Shown here: in pieces, positions 1 through 8,596 of the stretch
Numbering within the stretch: the first letter of the stretch is position 1
Layout of the letters: every line of letters begins with the position of its first letter
From: Pseudomonas entomophila L48
GTDB lineage: Bacteria > Pseudomonadota > Gammaproteobacteria > Pseudomonadales > Pseudomonadaceae
Assembly (NCBI RefSeq): GCF_000026105.1
Contig: NC_008027.1
Location: 988,501-1,052,500, forward strand
Direction: 5' to 3'
Length of the DNA: 64,000 nucleotides
Position numbers and translations under genes: made by a program
Notes under the pieces: model-generated
Told to the model about the DNA's origin: nothing
Database searches by the model: none
The model's input: the letters and a program-made list of their open reading frames with translations, nothing else

Positions 1-767
1 CCCTTGGCGAGCAGGCTGCGTTCGCCGTCGGCGTCCATATAGGCTTCGACCTCAGCTGGCGTGGGTGTTTTCAGCAGGCTTTGCAGGGTGGGCAGCTGTT
101 GCTGGGGCAGCGAGAACTCCACGGCGATCGGGTCGATCTGGGTGACGCTGAACAGGCCCTGTGTATCGGTAGTGCGCACAAGGTTGCCGGGATCGACGTT
201 GCGGATGCCGACGCGGCCGGTCACCGGCGAGGCGATGCGGGTGTAGGAGAGCTGCACCGCCGCGTTGTCGATGGCGGCCTGGTCGCCGGTAATCGTGGCC
301 TGAAGTTGGTTGACCAGCGCCTGTTGCTGGTCGAGGGTCTGCTTCGACACGCCGTCGTCGGTGCTGAGCAACTGGTAGCGCTTGAGGTTGACCCTGGCCA
401 CCTGCAATTGCGCCTGGGTCTGGCCGAGCTGGGCGCGGGCCTGGTCGAGGCTGGCGCGGATCGCCCGGTCGTCGAGGGTGGCCAGCAGGTCGCCCTGCTT
501 CACCCATTGCCCTTCCTTGACCAGAACCTGAGTGAGCACGCCCTCGACCTGGGGGCGCACCTCGACGCTGTGCAGCGACAGCACCGAGCCGATGGCGCCG
601 AGGTAGCGCGGCACGTCCTGCTGGGTGACCGCGACCACCCGCACCGGCACGGCGCTCGCGCCACGGCTGGCGGGGGCCGACGGCCGTTGGGCCAGCCACA
701 GGCCGGCAGCGGTCAAGGCAAGCAGGGCCAGTGCGGCGAGAACGAGGGGGCGGGACGGACGTCGCAT
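1..767 (-). CDS. RND multidrug efflux periplasmic adaptor (MdtA/MuxA-like), 3' end cut by window
   Basis: Membrane-fusion (HlyD-type) subunit of a tripartite RND drug pump, linking the inner-membrane pump to the outer-membrane channel. The ATG at 767 opens a frame that stays open to the window edge. It starts MRRPSRPLVLAALALLAL, a signal or anchor segment, then a lipoyl half-motif (VEVRPQVEGVLTQVLVKEGQ), a coiled-coil hairpin rich in Gln/Ala (about residues 95-150), the second lipoyl half (YTRIASPVTGRVG) and the start of a beta-barrel domain. About 255 residues are present where the family has about 380-430. The pump gene should lie downstream, outside the window. The family is secure; the specific orthologue is not. 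Confidence 0.85.
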   Translation of the reverse strand, partial: MRRPSRPLVLAALALLALTAAGLWLAQRPSAPASRGASAVPVRVVAVTQQDVPRYLGAIGSVLSLHSVEVRPQVEGVLTQVLVKEGQWVKQGDLLATLDDRAIRASLDQARAQLGQTQAQLQVARVNLKRYQLLSTDDGVSKQTLDQQQALVNQLQATITGDQAAIDNAAVQLSYTRIASPVTGRVGIRNVDPGNLVRTTDTQGLFSVTQIDPIAVEFSLPQQQLPTLQSLLKTPTPAEVEAYMDADGERSLLAK

Positions 768-985
768 CGGGCGGGCACCTTGGCCAGGAGGTGGAAACAG
801 TTTTCGGTTATCCAGGGTTATAGCGCGCCGACCGGGTCGCCAGCGTGACGCCTGGCTGTCACAGCTGTCAGTTTCGAGGCTTGATGGCCAAATGCCAATA
901 TCCTGCCGTGGATCAATATTGCCCCGTCATTTGCTTCTAGAGTCGAACGCCCTGCCGATTTCCCGAACAACAACGAGAGCCTCCG

Positions 986-2569
986 ATGAAGTGCAATTTG
1001 CCCGTTACCGGTCGCGAAGTGGATTACCCCGGCGACGCCAATATTCTCTCCACCACCGACCTGGACAGCCGCATTACCTACGCCAATGACGACTTCCTGC
1101 GGGTGAGTGGTTTCACCCGTGATGACTTGTTGGGCCAGCCCCACCATGTGGTGCGCCACCCGGACATGCCGCCCCAGGCCTTCGCCCAGATGTGGCAGGC
1201 GCTCAAGGCCGGGCGTTCGTGGATGGGATTGGTGAAGAACCGTTGCAAGAATGGCGATCACTACTGGGTCAGCGCGTTCGTCTCGCCGATCAGCAGCGGC
1301 GGGCAGACGTTGGAATACCAGTCGGTGCGGACCAAACCCAGCGCCGCGCAGGTCGAGGCGGCCGAGCGCTGCTATGCAAGGCTGCGCGAGGGGCGGCGTG
1401 GTTGGCGCGAGCGGCTACCGGTGCCGGGGCTGGCGATGCGGTTGTCGCTGGGAATCGCGGGGCTGTTGGCGGTGGTGATGGGGGCCGGGCACTGGTGGCT
1501 TGAGCGCCCGCTGTTGGCGTCGCTGGTGGAGATCGGCGTCGCGGCGGGCCTCAGCGCCGGGGTGATCCTGCTGTTGCTGCGCCCGTTCGAGCGCCTGCGC
1601 CGCCAGGCGCTGGCCATCGCCGACAATCCCTTGAGCCAGCAGCTGTACACCGGTCGCCGCGACGGCCTGGGCCAGATCGAGTTCGCCATGCGCATGCTCA
1701 AGGCGCAGCTGGGGGCGGTGGTGGGGCGCATCGGCGACACCTCTTCGCGCCTGGCCGGGCATTCCGGTTCGCTGGTCGATGCGCTGCACAGCAGCCATGC
1801 CAACAGCCTGGAGCAGCAGAGCGAGGCCGACCAGGTGGCCACGGCAATCCACCAGATGAGCGCCAGTGTCGCCCAGGTCGCCAGCAGCGCGCAGATGGCG
1901 GCCATGGCCGCCGACCAGGCCGAGGACGAGACGCAGTCCGGCCATCAGTTGGTCGACCGCAACCGCTGCGCGATCCAGGATCTGGCCGGGTCGCTGGTGG
2001 AAGCCAGCGAAGTGATCCAGCAGTTGGAGAACCACAGCAGCGAGATTTCCGGAGTGCTTGACGTCATTCGCGGCATTGCCGAACAGACCAACCTGCTGGC
2101 GCTCAATGCGGCTATCGAAGCGGCGCGGGCCGGTGACCAGGGACGCGGTTTCGCGGTGGTCGCCGACGAGGTGCGCGGCCTGGCCCAGCGTACCGCGCAG
2201 TCCACCCACGATATCCAGCGCATGATCGCCGCGTTGCAGGACGGCGCCCGCGCGGCGGTGCAGGTGATGCAACAGAGCAGCGCCCATGCCGGGCACAGTG
2301 TCGAGCAGGCGCAACTGGCCAGCGATGCGCTGGACAGCATCAGCGTGCGGGTCAACCAGATCAACGAGATGAGCCTGCAGATCGCCGCGGCGGTGGAGCA
2401 GCAGAGCCAGGTGAGCGAGAACATCAACCGCAACATCATCAGCATTCGCCAGGCCAGCGAGGCGACGGTCAGTGTCGGGCAGCGCAGCCACAGCAGCGCC
2501 AGTGACGTGGCGGACCTGGCCAAGGACTTGCGGCGGCTGGCGGATGAGTTCTGGCGGCGGTGTCAGTAG
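986..2569 (+). CDS. aer: Aer-type aerotaxis receptor (PAS methyl-accepting chemotaxis protein)
   Basis: Redox/energy-taxis transducer that signals to CheA/CheW. An N-terminal PAS domain (about residues 10-120; [20 protein letters not shown]) binds FAD in this family. It is followed by two hydrophobic segments (about 145-190), a short HAMP-like link and a cytoplasmic signalling domain with the conserved hairpin tip ([20 protein letters not shown], about 365-385). At 527 residues it matches E. coli Aer in length and has no periplasmic domain, so it senses internally. Its UAG stop lies in the first bases of the REP that begins at 2567. A cheV gene lies 3 kb downstream. P. putida strains carry several Aer paralogues and I cannot tell which this is. 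Confidence 0.9.
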   Translation: MKCNLPVTGREVDYPGDANILSTTDLDSRITYANDDFLRVSGFTRDDLLGQPHHVVRHPDMPPQAFAQMWQALKAGRSWMGLVKNRCKNGDHYWVSAFVSPISSGGQTLEYQSVRTKPSAAQVEAAERCYARLREGRRGWRERLPVPGLAMRLSLGIAGLLAVVMGAGHWWLERPLLASLVEIGVAAGLSAGVILLLLRPFERLRRQALAIADNPLSQQLYTGRRDGLGQIEFAMRMLKAQLGAVVGRIGDTSSRLAGHSGSLVDALHSSHANSLEQQSEADQVATAIHQMSASVAQVASSAQMAAMAADQAEDETQSGHQLVDRNRCAIQDLAGSLVEASEVIQQLENHSSEISGVLDVIRGIAEQTNLLALNAAIEAARAGDQGRGFAVVADEVRGLAQRTAQSTHDIQRMIAALQDGARAAVQVMQQSSAHAGHSVEQAQLASDALDSISVRVNQINEMSLQIAAAVEQQSQVSENINRNIISIRQASEATVSVGQRSHSSASDVADLAKDLRRLADEFWRRCQ

Positions 2570-2650
2570 GGGCGGCTTTGGCCGCGATGCAGGCGGCGCC
2601 GTTCTGGCACCCGCTTCGCGGGTGATCGCGGCTGAAGCCGCTCCTACAGA
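2567..2650. repeat. REP element pair after aer
   Basis: Inverted pair: a GCGGCTTTGGCCGCGATGC arm and its partner ending in GCGGCTGAAGCCGCTCCTAC, with a CACCCGCTTCGCGGGTG hairpin between. The TAG of aer is part of the left arm. Confidence 0.85.
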
Positions 2651-2656
2651 GATCGC

Positions 2657-3391
2657 CTAGAAACCGATGAATGCGTAGTAGACCGGTGCTTCGCCGGTCA
2701 CCTGCAAATGATGATCCGTTAGCTCGGTGGCAAGCACCTCGTCCTGGACATGCACCACCCAGGGGGCATCGACCGTCCGTGGCGCCTGCTCCAGCACCGC
2801 GGCAAACGCCGCCATATCCGGCAACCATGCGGTAAACCCATTGCCCTTCAACGCGCTGGTGGTCATCCCCAGCGCCTGGCAGATCGCCACCTTGGCGGCG
2901 ATATCGTCCCGGTCCGCCTGGCGCGACGCGTCGATCAACGCCCGCAGCCTCGCATCCACCGGCAGGCTGCCATGGATCAGCGCCGGCCCTTGCTCCCAGG
3001 CCTCGGGCGGGCAGTCCTTGTTCTCCGGGCGCAGCGGCAGGTGCGGGTTGATCTCGGCCGGGTAGATCCGGCATACCAGCGGACGGGTGTCGTAGATGGT
3101 GCACAGGTCGTTGGCGTCGAGGTTGCGGCAACGCCCCGGGTTGAAGGCGGCGAAGGTCACCGAAACACGCAGCTCGCCCGCGCCGCAATGCACGGGGTGG
3201 GACCGGCGCAACACATGTTCGCGTTGATCGGCCGGCATGCCGGGCCCATCGACGATGAAACCCTCGATCAACACTACTACTTGGCCACCGGAGGCAGCCC
3301 ACTGGCGCGATTCATCGAGGGTCAGCGGCACATGGTGGCCGGTGCAGCACTTGCCGCAGCCGGTACAGGCGAAACGAATGCTGTCACTCAC
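2657..3391 (-). CDS. YkgJ-family cysteine-cluster protein
   Basis: A 244-residue protein of the YkgJ/Fe-S-type cysteine-cluster family, proposed to bind zinc or an iron-sulfur cluster; its reaction is unknown. Visible features are CTGCGKCC near the N terminus, HCGAGE in the middle, and CRN..CTIYDTRPLVCRIYP. I place the start at the GTG at 3391 (VSDSIRFACTGCGKCC). This GTG overlaps the stop of the upstream small secreted protein as GTGA, a translational-coupling arrangement; the longer frame would run well into that gene. A second, shorter family member lies at 22830. Confidence 0.8.
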   Translation of the reverse strand: MSDSIRFACTGCGKCCTGHHVPLTLDESRQWAASGGQVVVLIEGFIVDGPGMPADQREHVLRRSHPVHCGAGELRVSVTFAAFNPGRCRNLDANDLCTIYDTRPLVCRIYPAEINPHLPLRPENKDCPPEAWEQGPALIHGSLPVDARLRALIDASRQADRDDIAAKVAICQALGMTTSALKGNGFTAWLPDMAAFAAVLEQAPRTVDAPWVVHVQDEVLATELTDHHLQVTGEAPVYYAFIGF

Positions 3392-3693
3392 GGCTTGCCG
3401 GCTTCCCACTCTGTGACGAACGCCTGCTGGCGCTGGCGATCGTACAGGCACAATTCTGTGCCGGTGCGCTGTTGCATGTGCTTCTGTGGGTAGGTGCCTT
3501 CGACCAGCAGCGCGCTGTAGCCGACCTGGTCGTCGAACTCGGCGGGCTTGCCCAGCACGTGGGCGTCCTTGAACTGGCTGGCGGCCAGGCAGGCCTTGAG
3601 CATGTGCTGGCGCTGGTCGCTCCAGGCCTGGGGCGTCGAGGCTTGGGCGTAAACGGTAATCAACGAAAGGCTGAGCAGTATCGGACGTAGCAT
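3388..3693 (-). CDS. Small secreted protein, unknown function
   Basis: About 101 residues with a clear signal peptide (MLRPILLSLSLITVYAQA, cleavage likely after AQA) and two cysteines in the mature part (LKACLAA and TELCLYD), which could form a disulfide. I prefer the ATG at 3693 because GAGG at 3704-3707 is well spaced from it; an ATG at 3699 and a GTG at 3702 are also in frame. It overlaps the cysteine-cluster gene by four bases, so the two are probably co-transcribed. I do not recognise a family with an assigned function. Confidence 0.7.
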   Translation of the reverse strand: MLRPILLSLSLITVYAQASTPQAWSDQRQHMLKACLAASQFKDAHVLGKPAEFDDQVGYSALLVEGTYPQKHMQQRTGTELCLYDRQRQQAFVTEWEAGKP

Positions 3694-3741
3694 GGGCATC
3701 ACCTCAACAGGAGAGGGAATTATGCCTTTCCATTGAAGCCG

Positions 3742-3857
3742 CGCAAATTGCGAATTTTCCTACGTTTTCGGCAGGAAGCCGAAGCTTTATGAGCAATCGT
3801 TGCTCGCGCTAGAAATCGATTGAATCATGGCTATACCTGTATGGGTTCGAATACCCA
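3742..3857 (+). ncRNA. Candidate structured RNA upstream of avcD (AvcI-like position)
   Basis: The 186-bp gap between divergent genes holds four consecutive inverted repeats: CGCAA-a-TTGCG (3742-3752), TTCGGC-aggaa-GCCGAA (3767-3783), GAGCAA-tcg-TTGCTC (3791-3805) and TGGG-ttcgaata-CCCA (3842-3857). In the known AvcID system a small RNA (AvcI) encoded directly upstream of avcD inhibits the deaminase until phage infection. The position fits, but homology to AvcI cannot be judged by eye. The hairpins could instead be operators or terminators. Confidence 0.35.
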
Positions 3858-3879
3858 GTGGCAACTGTGAGGTCATGGA

Positions 3880-5607
3880 ATGCGTTTCGAGGGATCATTC
3901 ACGCAGCTGCAGGAGCGCCTGGAATTATTGGCGCAAGTTGGGGCATGGAAAAAACTTAACCCGAACCAGTATGAGTTTCGCACTCGCAGCGGTGGTGTGA
4001 TGTCCTGGTATCCAGGTACGGGTGAACTGAGCTTTCAGGGGAAGACGGAGTCGTCCCGGGAACTGGAGCAGTTGGTAAGCGTGGTGCTGTCAAAGGACGG
4101 TGACGCGACGCCCGATACCGGGCCGCTCATGGAAAGCCTTGCGCATGCTCCAGGCTTTATGAATATGTCGTTCCTGGATGATTCCTATGCGGATTCCGAA
4201 CTGGTTCTTGGGTTTGTCGGGGCACTGGGAACTGACCTCAAGGTGGTTTGCCAAATTGTCGAGGAGCGGCTCAAGGCGTTTCGCTATACCTCGTACCCCA
4301 TTCGTATATCCAGCGATGTGATCGCAAAAATCGGAAACATTCCAGACACCGAACATCGCGCTGAGCGTATCGACAGGTACATGCGTGAAGGCAATCGATT
4401 AAGGGAGGTATCGGGAGATCATTCGATATTGGCATTAGGCGCTGCTGTCGCCATCAGCCAATTGAGATCCCAGGAAAGTCAGGCGGAGCCTGGTAGAAAT
4501 GCCTATCTGATCAATTCCTTGAAAACACCTTTTGAGGTGCAGCGGTTACGGAAGATTTATGCCGGGGGGTTCTTCCTGATCGGGGTGCATGCGGACCATG
4601 AACGTCGAAGCCGTTATCTTCTCGAAGACCTGCGATTGACCAAGGAGCAGGCGGCGGATCTGATTTCACGGGATGAAAACGAAAAAGAGCCACACGGGCA
4701 GCACACACGAGACACCTATCATTTGTCTGATTTCTTTGTCAGCTATGACGGGAATCTTGATGCTCTCAAGAACCAGATCTGGCGGATTCTGGATCTATTG
4801 TTCGGGAAGCCTTATGTCACTCCCACCTTCGATGAATACGCGATGTTCATGGCCTTCTCCGCCTCACTGAGGTCCGCTGACCTGTCACGCCAGGTCGGCG
4901 CTGTATTGACCAAGCATGACTGTATCATCGCAACGGGGGCTAACGACGTACCCAAGGCAGGTGGCGGCCTGTACTGGCCAACCAAGAACGACGCATATGA
5001 AATTGTAGATGAACAGGATGGAAGGGATTACAAACGAGGCGAAGACTCCAACGCCATGCAAAAGAAGGAAATTATAGAGAATATCATTCGCTCATTACCC
5101 GAGCACTGCAGGGACGAAGTGGCGCCCTTGATAAAAGATAGCGGCATAAAAGATATCACTGAATATGGGCGGGTTGTCCATGCGGAAATGGAAGCGCTGT
5201 TGTCATCTTCCAGGGTTGGGGTAAGTGCAGTCGATAGCACGTTGTATTGTACCACCTACCCTTGCCACAATTGCGCGAAGCACATTATTGCCGCAGGTGT
5301 CGAGCGTGTGGTCTATGTCGAGCCCTATCCAAAGAGCAAAGCGCAGAAATTTCATTCGGACTCAATTTCCCTGGAGCGTTCGCGTAAAGGAGTATTTTTT
5401 GATGCCTTCATCGGCGTTGGGCCAAGAAGTTTCTTTGATCTATTCTCCATGAATCTAGGCAGTGGCTACGCTGTCATACGTAAGACGGATGATGGGCAAG
5501 CGGTTGACTGGACTGAAGCAAATGCTAAATTGCGCACCCAGATGCAGCCTTGCTCGTACATCGATCGCGAATATATGGCTGGGCATACGTTGTCAACGTA
5601 CTTATAG
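3880..5607 (+). CDS. avcD: Anti-phage dCTP/dCMP deaminase with extra N-terminal region (AvcD type)
   Basis: Anti-phage enzyme expected to deaminate deoxycytidine nucleotides and deplete dCTP during infection. Residues 1-90 form an unusual leader with FRTRSGGVMSWYPGTGELSFQGK, which resembles a small TBP-like beta domain. Residues 108-350 are a P-loop kinase-like domain (GFVGALGTD at 111-119). The zinc deaminase domain follows with H434-A-E436 and P461-C462-x-x-C465. Canonical relatives such as DcdV have the P-loop near residue 50, so this one carries roughly 60 extra residues. GAGG at 3869-3872 supports the ATG at 3880. The gene is clearly lower in GC than its neighbours (TTA, ATA and AAA codons), a sign of horizontal gain between core genes. 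The family call is strong; the leader's role is unknown. Confidence 0.88.
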   Translation: MRFEGSFTQLQERLELLAQVGAWKKLNPNQYEFRTRSGGVMSWYPGTGELSFQGKTESSRELEQLVSVVLSKDGDATPDTGPLMESLAHAPGFMNMSFLDDSYADSELVLGFVGALGTDLKVVCQIVEERLKAFRYTSYPIRISSDVIAKIGNIPDTEHRAERIDRYMREGNRLREVSGDHSILALGAAVAISQLRSQESQAEPGRNAYLINSLKTPFEVQRLRKIYAGGFFLIGVHADHERRSRYLLEDLRLTKEQAADLISRDENEKEPHGQHTRDTYHLSDFFVSYDGNLDALKNQIWRILDLLFGKPYVTPTFDEYAMFMAFSASLRSADLSRQVGAVLTKHDCIIATGANDVPKAGGGLYWPTKNDAYEIVDEQDGRDYKRGEDSNAMQKKEIIENIIRSLPEHCRDEVAPLIKDSGIKDITEYGRVVHAEMEALLSSSRVGVSAVDSTLYCTTYPCHNCAKHIIAAGVERVVYVEPYPKSKAQKFHSDSISLERSRKGVFFDAFIGVGPRSFFDLFSMNLGSGYAVIRKTDDGQAVDWTEANAKLRTQMQPCSYIDREYMAGHTLSTYL

Positions 5608-5617
5608 GGTGATTCCG

Positions 5618-5782
5618 ATGAGCGGAAGTAAAGAGGAATTTCTTCGCTATCTTGATGAGTGCCGCGAAAAGGTCCAGCAATGGCCGGCCTGGAAGCGAGA
5701 GGCTGTGAAGGCTCCGAACCGAGAGCCTGTCGTTTCCAAGGCGGCTTCACAGCCCCGCCCTCAGTCGACGAATAGCCGCTGA
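5618..5782 (+). CDS. Small hypothetical protein with WPAWKR motif, avcD partner candidate
   Basis: A 54-residue basic protein starting MSGSKEEFLRYLDECREKV and continuing QQWPAWKREAVK, then a Pro/Ser/Arg-rich tail. It starts 10 bp after avcD and shares its composition, so it is probably in the same unit. Short ORFs with a helical KEEF..L..CR segment followed by WPxWK occur in accessory regions of many bacteria, often in defence loci (recollection, not a search). No catalytic motif is visible. It may be an accessory or regulatory subunit, or a passenger gene. Confidence 0.6.
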   Translation: MSGSKEEFLRYLDECREKVQQWPAWKREAVKAPNREPVVSKAASQPRPQSTNSR

Positions 5783-5792
5783 GTTGTCATGG

Positions 5793-5812
5793 AGCCATGC
5801 ACCCGCATGGCT
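5793..5812. terminator. Terminator between avcD unit and cheV
   Basis: AGCCATGC-accc-GCATGGCT, an 8-bp perfect stem followed by CTTCACTTT. It lies between convergent genes and could serve both. Confidence 0.6.
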
Positions 5813-5828
5813 CTTCACTTTCTGGCGT

Positions 5829-6728
5829 TCAGCGCTCCTCGAACACCACCGCCCGCGCCGCCGTCACCAGGCAGTTGGTCAGCTCCGGCGAGGAGAACTT
5901 GGTGAGGATGGCGTTGGCCCCCGCCAGCTTGGCCTTGTCGCCGCTCATCGCGCTGTCCAGCGAGGTGTGCAGCAGGATGTACAGGTGCTGGAAGTCCGGC
6001 GTCTCGCGCAGGGTGCGGGTGAAGGCGAAACCGTCCATCTCCGACATCTCGATGTCGGAGACGATGATGTTGATCTCCTTGTCGGTGCCTTGCAGCTCCA
6101 GCAGCACGTTGATTGCATCCTTGGCGCTGCGCGCGGTGTGGCACTCGATGCCCAGGTTGCGCAGGGTGTGCACCGACTGTTGCAGCGCCACCTGGCTGTC
6201 GTCCACCACCAGGATGTTGGCGGCGGCCAGCAGGCTGGCGTCCTCTTCGCTGACTTCGCCCGGGTGCGGCTCATGCTGCGGCGGGGCGATGCCGTGGATG
6301 ACCTTTTCGATGTCCAGCACCTGCACCAGGGTGTTGTCGACCCGGGTCACGCCGGTGATGAACGAGCGGTTGCCGGAACCGAACGGCGGCGGCTTGATGT
6401 CGGTGCTCAGGCAATGAACGATGCGGCTTACCGCCTGTACATGCAGGCCCTGGCGCGAGCGGCTGATCTCGGTGACGATCAGGCAGCCGCCGTCCGGGTC
6501 GGCCAGGGGCATCTCACCAATGGCGCGGGACAGGTCGATCACCGACAGCGAGTTGCCGCGCAGGGTGGCCACGCCTTTGACGTGCGGGTGGGCCTCCGGC
6601 AGCTTGGTCAGCGGCGGGCAAGGGATGATCTCGCTGACCTTGAGCAGGTTGATTGCCATCAGCTTGCCGCTGCGCAGGGTGAACAGCAGCAGGGACAGCG
6701 AGTCCGCGCGGGCTTTTTGCGTGGCCAT
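5829..6728 (-). CDS. cheV: Chemotaxis coupling protein CheV
   Basis: A CheW-type coupling domain (about residues 10-150) fused to a response-regulator receiver domain (about 170-299). It links receptors to CheA and buffers phosphate flow. The receiver shows the acidic pair in ILVVDDSQVA, the phospho-acceptor in NIIVSDIEMSEMDG and the conserved Lys in ILTKFSSPE. The start is the ATG at 6728, preceded by AAGG at good spacing; an upstream TTG is in frame but lacks a site of its own. At 299 residues it is normal for CheV. No other che genes are adjacent. Confidence 0.9.
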   Translation of the reverse strand: MATQKARADSLSLLLFTLRSGKLMAINLLKVSEIIPCPPLTKLPEAHPHVKGVATLRGNSLSVIDLSRAIGEMPLADPDGGCLIVTEISRSRQGLHVQAVSRIVHCLSTDIKPPPFGSGNRSFITGVTRVDNTLVQVLDIEKVIHGIAPPQHEPHPGEVSEEDASLLAAANILVVDDSQVALQQSVHTLRNLGIECHTARSAKDAINVLLELQGTDKEINIIVSDIEMSEMDGFAFTRTLRETPDFQHLYILLHTSLDSAMSGDKAKLAGANAILTKFSSPELTNCLVTAARAVVFEER

Positions 6729-6826
6729 GGGCAACCTTTGGTTCGAAATGGGGAGGATGCCGGGTTATCGGCTTTTTGGCGTCGGGCTTTAGCTTAGTTT
6801 GCGATTATGGAGTGCGCTTTGCGGCG

Positions 6827-6882
6827 GGTTCGCCGGCAAGCCGGCTCCTACCTGACGTGTAGGAGCCGGCTTGCCGGCGAAC
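6827..6882. repeat. REP pair between cheV and norR
   Basis: Near-perfect inverted pair: GTTCGCCGGCAAGCCGGCTC facing GAGCCGGCTTGCCGGCGAAC with a short spacer. The long hairpin probably also acts as a terminator for norR. Confidence 0.9.
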
Positions 6883-6890
6883 AGGTCCAG

Positions 6891-8441
6891 TCAACGCAGC
6901 CCCAGGCGCTTGGCCAACCGGCTCAGGTTCGCCCGGTCCAGGCCCAGTTCCCGTGCTGCGGCCGCCCAGTTGTCCCCGTGGCGCTTCAGGCACGCTTCGA
7001 CGATCTGGCGTTGATAATCATCCATGGCTTCGCGCAGCCCGCCCTCCGGCAACGGCGCGTCGACGGGCGGCATCTCTGCCTCGGCACGGATGGCTGGCGC
7101 CACATTGCGCAGATCCAGGTCCGCCGCCTCCAGCGTCAGAATCTTCGGTCGCTGCCCATGTTGCCCCAACGCCTTGAGCGCTGAACGGCCGATGAGGTGC
7201 TCCAGTTCGCGCACATTGCCCGGCCAGTCGTAGGCCAGCAGCGCGGCCTGGGCGTCGCTCGAAAGCCTCAGGCTGCCCAGCCCGAGCCGTGAACGGTTCT
7301 GCTCCAGGAAGTACCCGGCCAGCAACAGCACATCGCGGCCTCGTTCACGCAGGGGCGGTACCTGCAGGGGATAGACACTCAACCGGTGATAGAAGTCGGC
7401 GCGGTAGTTACCGTTGCGCACTTCCTCCGCCAGGTCGCGGTTGGTCGCGGCGATCAGGCGCACATCCACCTGGTGCTCGCGGTCCGAACCCAATCGCTGC
7501 AGTTGGCCGCTCTGCAGCACCCGCAACAGCTTGGCCTGGACCGCCAGCGGCAATTCGCCGACTTCATCGAGGAACAGCGTGCCGCCGTTGGCCAGCTCGA
7601 ACTTGCCACGCCGTTCACCATGGGCCCCGGTGAAGGCGCCGCGCACATGGCCGAACAACTCGCTTTCCACCAGGGTGTCGGGCAGCGCGGCGCAGTTCAG
7701 GCTGATCATGGGTTTGTCGGCGCGGTTGCTGGCACGGTGCAGTGCCTGGGCCACCAACTCCTTGCCGACGCCGGTCTCGCCGGTGATCAGCACGGTCAGG
7801 TCGCTGCCGCCGACCAGGCGGATTTCCTCGACCAGGTGCTTGTGCGCCTTGCTCTGGCCGATCAGCTCCTGGGCCTGGCTGCTGGCCTGGCGGTACACCT
7901 CGGCGCGTTGGTGTTCGTCCTCGGCACGCAGGGCCAGGTGCTCGATGCGCTCGGCCACGGTGACGGTGGCGGCGGCCAGGCTGGCGAAGGCTTGCAGGGC
8001 ATCGAGCTCCAGGCTCTGGAACTGGCCGGGGGTGAGGGCGTCGAGGGTCAGCAGCCCCCAGGGGCGTTCGTCGACCATCAACGGGCAACCCATGCAGTCA
8101 TGCACTTCAAGGTCGGCGTGGGTGGCGTTGACCAGGCCGTCGTAGGGGTCGGGCAACGGGCTGTCGCTGGCGAAGCGGGTCGGTTCCGGGCGACTGAGCA
8201 GCGCCTGGAAGCGTGGGTGTTCGCTGACCCGGAAGCGCCGACCGAGGGTATCTGCTGACAGCCCGTCGACCGCCAGCGGCACCAGCCACTCGCCATCGAG
8301 GCGCAGCAACGCCGCGGCGTCGCACGGCAGCAGGCCGCGCATGGCTTGCAGCAGGCGGCGGTAGCGCTCCTGATCGGGCAGGTCACAGGACAGGTCGCTG
8401 ACCAGGGGGAGGAGGGCGGTGAGCAGGGGTTTTGCAGTCAT
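6891..8441 (-). CDS. norR: Nitric-oxide-responsive sigma54 activator NorR
   Basis: Enhancer-binding protein that senses NO through a non-haem iron in an N-terminal GAF domain (about residues 1-170) and activates sigma54 promoters. The central AAA+ domain has Walker A (GETGVGKE), the sigma54-contacting GAFTGA loop and Walker B (GGTLFLDEVGELP). The C terminus carries a Fis-type helix-turn-helix (NWAAAARELGLDRANLSRLAKRLG). At 516 residues it has the family length. AGGAG at 8447-8451 supports the ATG at 8441. It is divergent from hmp, the usual Pseudomonas arrangement, and should activate that gene through the sites at 8456-8492. Confidence 0.93.
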   Translation of the reverse strand: MTAKPLLTALLPLVSDLSCDLPDQERYRRLLQAMRGLLPCDAAALLRLDGEWLVPLAVDGLSADTLGRRFRVSEHPRFQALLSRPEPTRFASDSPLPDPYDGLVNATHADLEVHDCMGCPLMVDERPWGLLTLDALTPGQFQSLELDALQAFASLAAATVTVAERIEHLALRAEDEHQRAEVYRQASSQAQELIGQSKAHKHLVEEIRLVGGSDLTVLITGETGVGKELVAQALHRASNRADKPMISLNCAALPDTLVESELFGHVRGAFTGAHGERRGKFELANGGTLFLDEVGELPLAVQAKLLRVLQSGQLQRLGSDREHQVDVRLIAATNRDLAEEVRNGNYRADFYHRLSVYPLQVPPLRERGRDVLLLAGYFLEQNRSRLGLGSLRLSSDAQAALLAYDWPGNVRELEHLIGRSALKALGQHGQRPKILTLEAADLDLRNVAPAIRAEAEMPPVDAPLPEGGLREAMDDYQRQIVEACLKRHGDNWAAAARELGLDRANLSRLAKRLGLR

Positions 8442-8455
8442 ATGGACTCCTGTTG

Positions 8456-8492
8456 GTCGGAATGACTATACGCTTGGGTGTGTCCTTATGAC
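8456..8492. promoter_or_regulatory. norR: Two NorR-type enhancer sites (GT-N7-AC)
   Basis: GT-CGGAATG-AC at 8456-8466 and GT-CCTTATG-AC at 8482-8492 fit the GT-N7-AC core recognised by NorR. The second lies in a perfect inverted repeat, GTGTC-cttat-GACAC (8480-8494). They are 26 bp apart, in the norR-hmp intergenic region. Confidence 0.6.
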
Positions 8493-8596
8493 ACCGCTAA
8501 TGCTCAAGGCTCTGAATTCATTGGTTTTTAAAGTTGGCACGATTGCTGAAATGACCCTGGCAACTATTCGAAGCCACAGGCTCAGGAGTCGCTGCA

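Noticed and set aside
3842..3857. TGGGTTCGAATACCCA as a tRNA T-arm or att-site remnant
   Set aside because: The loop is 8 nt and G53-C61 pairing is absent; no other tRNA parts or integrase nearby. It is more simply a hairpin.
8534..8550. Sigma54 promoter for hmp at TTGGCACG
   Set aside because: The -12 GC is 3 bases too close; kept only as an open question.
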